Assembly: GCA_948474755.1 (NCBI GenBank)
Contig: CAOLHI010004222.1
Location: 248,001 to 312,000, forward strand
Length of the DNA: 64,000 nt
DNA from: Ctenosaura bakeri
Taxonomy: Eukaryota > Chordata > Lepidosauria > Squamata > Iguanidae
Reading direction: 5' to 3'
This document shows positions 58,896-64,000 of this stretch, one piece after another. Both the position numbers and the translations under genes were made by a program. How positions within the stretch are numbered: position 1 is the stretch's first letter; every line of letters begins with the position of its first letter. A model generated the notes under the pieces. The model was not told the DNA's origin, made no database searches, and saw only the letters and a program-made list of their open reading frames with translations.

Positions 58896-59445
58896 ACCAC
58901 TCTACTCTGCTTTGGTTAGACCTCATCTTGAATACTGTGTCCAGTTCTGGACACCCCAATTCAAGAGGGATATTGACAAGCTGGAGCAAGTCCAGAGGAG
59001 GGCAACCAAAATGGTGAGAGGCCTGGAAGCCATGCCCTATGAGGACAGACTTAGAGAGCTCGGTATGTTTAGTCTGCAGAAGAGAAGGTTAAGAGGGGAC
59101 ATGATAGCCATGTTTAAATATTTGAAGGGATGCCACGTAAGGGAAGGAGAGGGCTTGTTTTCTGCTGCTCCAGAGACCAGGACAAGGAGCAATGGATTCA
59201 AGCTGCAGGAAAGGAGATTCCACCTGAACCTCAGGAAGAACTTCCTGACAGTCAGGGCTGTCCGGTAGTGGAATATGCTGCCTCAGAGTGTAGTGGAGTC
59301 TCCTTCCTTGGAGGTTTTTAAGCAGAGGCTTGATGGCCATCTGTCGGGATTGCTTTGAGGGTGTTCCTGCATGGCAGGGGGTTGGACTGGATGGCCTGTG
59401 TGGTCTCTTCCAACTCTAGATTTCTATGATTCTTTTATTCTAAGT
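58896..59445 (+). mobile_element. CR1 3' end, plus orientation
   Basis: Encodes the end of CR1 ORF2 ([33 protein letters not shown], then TAG in place of the W of RQWN) and ends with CCAACTCTAGATTTCTATGATTC. Very similar to the copy at 54050-54690, so relatively young. Confidence 0.9.
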
Positions 59446-59454
59446 GTGGTACCC

Positions 59455-61870
59455 TACATTTCTCCCCCTTAAAATTCTTTTTGTTAGTTTTGGCTCAGCT
59501 CTCTAATCTGTCAAGCTCATTTTGAAATCTGATCCTGTCCTCTGAGGTATTAGCTATCCCTCCTCACTTGGTGTTATGTGAAAATTTGATGGGCATGCCC
59601 TCTATTCCATCATCCATGTCATTGATAAAGATATTGAATAGCTCTGGGCCCAGGACAGAACCTTGTGGCACCCCACTAGTCACTTCTTTCCAGGATGAAG
59701 TGGAGCCAATAGTGAGTACTCATTGTGTTTGGTCAATCAACCAATTACAAATCCACCTAACAGTAGCTTTGTCTAACCCACATTTTATCACCCTGTCTGC
59801 AAGAATATCATATATTCTTGTCAAAGGCCCTACTGAAATCAAGATATACTACATCTACAGCATTCCCTTCATCTACCTAGCTTGTAACTCTATCAAAAAA
59901 AGAGATCAGATTAGTCTGGCATGACTTGTTTTTGAGAAAGCCATGTTGACTTTTAGTGATTCCTTTCTAAGTGCTTACAAACTGTCTGTTTAATAATCTG
60001 TTCTATGATCTTTCTGGGTATTGATGTCAGGCTGACAGGGTGGTAATTGTTTGGACTCTCTTTTTCCCCTTTTTTAAGATGGGAACAACATTTGCTCTCC
60101 TCCTGTCTGCTGGAACTTCTTCTGTTGTCCAGAAACTCTTGAGGATTATTGCTGGTGGTTCTGAAATTACTTCTGCCAGTTCTTTTAATACTCTTGGATG
60201 TAGTTCATCTGGCTCTGATGACTTGAATTCATTAAGAGTAGCCAGGTATTCCTGTACTACTTCTTTATCTATTCTATACCTTTTCTGACTTTTTCCCTAC
60301 ATGTGCTGGTTATCTGTTTGAATTCCAATTTGGTGATTTCCCCCTTTTTCCTTTTCTTGTACATGGCCCTTTTAAGTCTTAGTTCATTTGAAAATTCTTT
60401 AGACATCCATCCTGGTTTGTTTAAACATCTCCAATTTTTCCTCCTCAATAGAATTGTTTGAAATTGTGCCTTCAATATCTCACTCTTAAGAAACTCCCAT
60501 CCCTCATAAACTCCTTTCTCTTTCAGTAAGCCTGACCTAATATTTCCCTAAGTTTACTGAAGTCAGCTTTCTTAAAGTCTAGAATGCAAGTCTGACTATG
60601 CTTGGCTTTCCCTTTCCACTGTATAACAAACTCCAGGAGAACATGGTCAGTCCAGCCTGAGGATCCCACCACTTCCACCCCATTAACCATGTCATCAGTG
60701 TTGGTTAGGATCATGTGCAATAGAGCTTGATTCCCTTGCTTCTTCTTCCACCTTCTAGACAATGAAATTGTCTGCAAGGCAAGTGAGAAATTTGTTGGAT
60801 CTAATATTCTTGGCAGAATTTGACTTCCAACAAATATCAGGATAATTGAAATCTCCCATTACTACTATCTTTCTTTTTTCTGAATGTGTGGTCATCTGTT
60901 TTAGGAAGGCCTCATCTAACTCCTCAGCCTGCTACTATCTGTAGTAGACCCCCAAAATGACATCGCTGTTTTTTCTCTCCCCCTTAATTTTTACCCAGAT
61001 GCTCTCAACCTGGCTTCCAAGATTTAAGTCATGGATCTCTTCACAGGTGTAAGCATCTTTGAAATATAATGCTGCTATTCCTCCCTTCCTGTTGGGTCTA
61101 TTTCTCTGAAACAGATTGTACCCCTCTATTACTACATTCCACTCATGAGTCTAATCCCACCAGGTTTCAGTGATGCCTATTATATCATATCTGTTTTGCT
61201 GTGTTAAAAGTTCAAGTTCAACTTGCTAATTATCCATGCTCTGTGCATTAGTGTAGAGACATCTAAGACCATGGGCCATTCCCCCAACTGCTTATTTAAG
61301 GTTTTCTCCTCCTTTGGTCAGGTTCTTGTACTATTCGCTCAGTTCCTTCAATGATATTTGGATTATTATCTACAGTACTTGATGAACTCCTGTCCTCAAA
61401 AATACTGTCACCCTCCCCCATACAATTCAGTTTAAAGCCCTCCTGATCAGGTTTGTGAACCCCTTAGCAAAAATGTTCCTGCCATCCGCTGTGAGGTGCA
61501 ACCCATCACTTGCCACTAGTCCATCTTTCATGAAACTGCAGACCATGGTTCAAGAAGCCTAATCATTCCCAGTGGTACCATCTGCAGAGCCAATTCTTCA
61601 CCTCTACTATTGTTCCCTCATTTCCTGTGCAGTGTCCTTTAATTGGGAGAGCAGATGAAATGACAACCTGTGTGTCAAGTTCCTTCAGCTTCGTACGCAG
61701 AGCCTCGTAATCCCTTGTAATATGCTGAAAGTTACACTTTGCTATGTCATCGGTTCCCACATGGATCAAAAAGAAAGGGTAATGGTCAGTGAGGTTCAGT
61801 GTAATATAGAGAGTTCTCTGAAGACAAAGAGATGTCCAGTAGTAAGGTCTCAACTGGTATAAAATCAATC
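59455..61870 (-). pseudogene. CR1 with ORF1 esterase end and ORF2 endonuclease/RT part
   Basis: Minus strand, right to left: ORF1 SGNH/GDSL esterase region (61868-61428) with YPFFLIHVGTDDIAKC, QVVISSALPIKG and DGLHLTADGRNIFAKGF, which includes the catalytic Asp-x2-His. ORF2 follows with endonuclease (about 61380-60530) and RT start (LYKK..., PGWMSKEFSNELRLKRAMYK at 60475-60269), down to a decayed RIRFQNELDRLES near 59530. It stops there, without the RT C terminus, and abuts the oppositely oriented CR1 tail at 58896-59445. HVGTND is changed to HVGTDD in the esterase. Confidence 0.8.
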
Positions 61871-63556
61871 ACATGAAGCCAGCTGTCACAGTCACTAAAG
61901 CCATAAGTCAAAAATGAGAAGACCATACAAACGAATGCTGGTCCAGGGGTCAAAAATCCAAATAATCCAAAGCATCAACAGCATACACCAAAACAAGACT
62001 TTCCCACAGTCACTGGGAGATTTATAGCTCTTTGACCTTGGCACCTCAGGTTGCTAATGGATTGACATAATCTTTTTCAAGCCTCTTCATGAAGTGTTTT
62101 CTCCTCCTATGCTCCTCTTCGGATTGCTGTGCTCTGCAGATGAAGGAAGCCTTTCCTTTGCATCCACCTACTCTGACCCACCATGTCTGCCCTTGATTGC
62201 TCATATTCTGGGGAGGGGACATCTTCAAAAGCCAGAGGATCCTCTAGTTCTCCATCTTCTGAGTCCATTTCTTTAGGATGAATCATGACACCTCTTGAAC
62301 ATATTAGAGAGGGTATACATACATGAGAGGGTATACTGACAAGGATTGTCACACCGAAAGATGGAACAGAATCTCTTCCAAGAAAGCAGGACTATAATCA
62401 ATGGGGGGGAATTTTCAGGGAACTCCAGAGAATTCTGCCAAATAGTATGGAGCTGTGTGACAATGGAACATTCTGTCTTGGGAGATTACAGATGCTTCTT
62501 CTCTGGAAGTGTTTATGCAGAGGACAAATAGTAAAGGATTATATTACAATCTTGTATTACAGATCCTGAATTAATCAAAGGGTTAGACTGGATGATCCCT
62601 TTCAAGTCTAAGATTCTACATACAAAGAAAGAACAGGAATTTAAAATCAACCACAAATTCACATGCAAAAAGCAGAGGAAAATTCCATCCTATGTTCCGG
62701 TTGCAAGCTACCACATCTCCTTATCAAGACCTTCTCTGGCCTGCGAAGACCCTGGCCCCTTCCTGAAACCCTGTCCCTCCCAAAAAGGAAGAGAAGCCAG
62801 CTCTGACAGCAGGAGCCTTCCATAAGTGAAGTACCTTGAAGCATCACATACTGAAGACTTCCATTTCCCTTCATTTTTTCTAGTATAAAAGGTAAGATGG
62901 ATGCCTCCTCCATTGGGACCTGAAGCCTGAAAATGCCTGTAGGGCATGGACCAATTCCATCTTCATGACTGCTTCTCTTTTTTTCTACCATTCATCTGAG
63001 GAAACATGAGGAAGTTAACACTCCCTTTCTGCAGCCTTTCTTGAATCGATCAATCACTTTATTTATGTCCTGCCTTCTCCTTCAAGAATTACATTACAGA
63101 TGAAAAGAAATAAAAGCAAAAATTTCTTCCCAATGCACTGCTCAGTGGAGCATGAGTAAGAAACTGGGAAGGAAGGATGGGGGAAGAGTCCTATTTTTCC
63201 TTCCTCTTGGCTATTCAGTTGTTCTTGTTGTTTGTGATCAGACAGGCAGGGGGAAGATTACATGAAAGATTAGGAACAATCATATTTCCCATGATCTCTT
63301 CCTATCATCTATAGCTCAGCAGGACATCTTTCAGGAATGGCCTCCATGGCCGTTGTGACCTCTTCCAGCTGTTCCAGATTCTATTATTGCTGAAAAGAAT
63401 CAATCTGTCTATGAAAGCTTTTAGTACCAACTTCTTTCTCTCAGTTAGTCTCAAAGATGCTACAAGATCCCTTTGCATACTGATCCAGACTACACCAGAG
63501 AGCAGTTCACTGGTCATTAGTTTTAAAAGAACTGAAAGGACGCTCCTTTAACCTGG
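61871..63556. other. Mostly unclassified; CR1-like tail at 62500-62620
   Basis: GGGTTAGACTGGATGATCCC and AAGTCTAAGATTCTACAT near 62580-62620 look like a decayed CR1 3' end, and a similar trace is at 63330-63390. A minus-strand frame at 62352-62107 is acidic then basic (KEMDSEDGELEDPLAFEDV) and may continue in another frame with SEEEHRRRKHFMKRLEKDY; not recognised. Confidence 0.35.
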
Positions 63557-63768
63557 GGTCCAATCACACTACACAATAAGAGCACTATCATTGCTAACTG
63601 CTATAGTTCCACTCTACAAAATACTGTTTTTTGTAATTTTGTGATGCACTAGGCTGAGAATTCTAAATGCTTTTCTCTAAACTGCCGGGTCCAGGATTCT
63701 ATAAGATGGAAACATGGCAGTTAAAATGGAATCATAGTACTATAATTCTGTAATGTGAATGGATTCCT
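63557..63768. mobile_element. MITE, about 210 bases
   Basis: Left end GTCCAATCACACTACACAAT and the reverse complement of the right end, AATCCATTCACATTACAGAA, form imperfect inverted repeats that continue into AGCACTATC / AGTACTATG. Same family style as 53769-53899. Confidence 0.6.
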
Positions 63769-64000
63769 GGTCTTGAATGTTCTTTTGAGGTCTTCACAAA
63801 AGCTTTCAGGAACTGCCAGTAGCACAGGATTCCTTTTAACTTTTTAAAATGTCACTTCCAGGTGTTCCTCAACTGTGCACAGGGAGGGAGAAAATAGCTG
63901 CTATTCCCTATCACAGCAAGGCTAACTGAGGCCATGTAGGAACAACTTCCTAGTCAATCTTCTTAGAATAAACATAACATTAAACAGAGAGCATCAAGTT

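Noticed and set aside
1..64000. Bacterial-type systems, operons, tRNA or rRNA genes, CRISPR arrays
   Set aside because: None found on either strand by reading; the only tRNA-like sequence is the SINE head at 57786, with a decayed box B.

Overview
The window looks like intergenic, repeat-dense nuclear DNA of a non-avian reptile, most likely a squamate (lizard or snake). The pointers are several L1-clade LINEs of squamate type, CR1 LINEs whose first ORF carries a GDSL/SGNH esterase domain, chromodomain and non-chromodomain Ty3/gypsy (Tf1/sushi-like) elements, a spuma/ERV-L-like endogenous retrovirus with many solo LTRs, a tRNA-derived SINE, and Tigger-like and hAT-like DNA transposons. No complete host gene is visible. 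One weak candidate host exon is reported (22427-22589, minus). Almost every long open reading frame belongs to a retroelement.

Layout. 1-12545: a Ty3/gypsy element on the minus strand (3' LTR cut by the window edge, pol 460-3640, gag 3624-4954, PBS at 12450-12462, fragment of 5' LTR), interrupted in its leader by an L1 (about 4970-12449, plus). 12541-13289: an ERV LTR fragment that itself received a solo gypsy LTR (12697-13062) with a 5-bp target duplication. 13290-18622: CR1 3' end, an L1 fragment, a short tandem repeat, a hAT terminus, an inverted L1 3' fragment flanked by a 96-bp direct repeat, and the 3' end of a second, chromodomain-bearing gypsy with its LTR. 19974-21889: a Tigger-like DNA transposon split by a solo ERV LTR. 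23208-24177: a solo LTR of a second ERV family. 24994-34970: a nearly complete provirus of the first ERV family on the minus strand, with both LTRs, PPT, integrase, RT/RNase H, gag and a PBS best matching tRNA-Ala. 37647-38565: another solo LTR of that family. 38633-45779: a full-length L1 with 16-bp target duplications. 46440-61870: mainly CR1 copies in both orientations, an L1-type ORF1 relic, MITEs, one more solo LTR and a SINE. The last 2 kb are mostly unclassified.

All coding regions are decayed by stops and frameshifts, so this is a fossil record rather than a working operon-like unit. The most informative signal is at the first gypsy element: the 13 nt just after its 5' LTR are the exact complement of the 13 nt that should begin its own transcript, placed 29 nt after a TATA box. 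That is the arrangement expected for Tf1-type self-primed reverse transcription. The provirus is also notable for its tRNA-Ala-like PBS and for a consistent 4-bp target duplication in three independent insertions.
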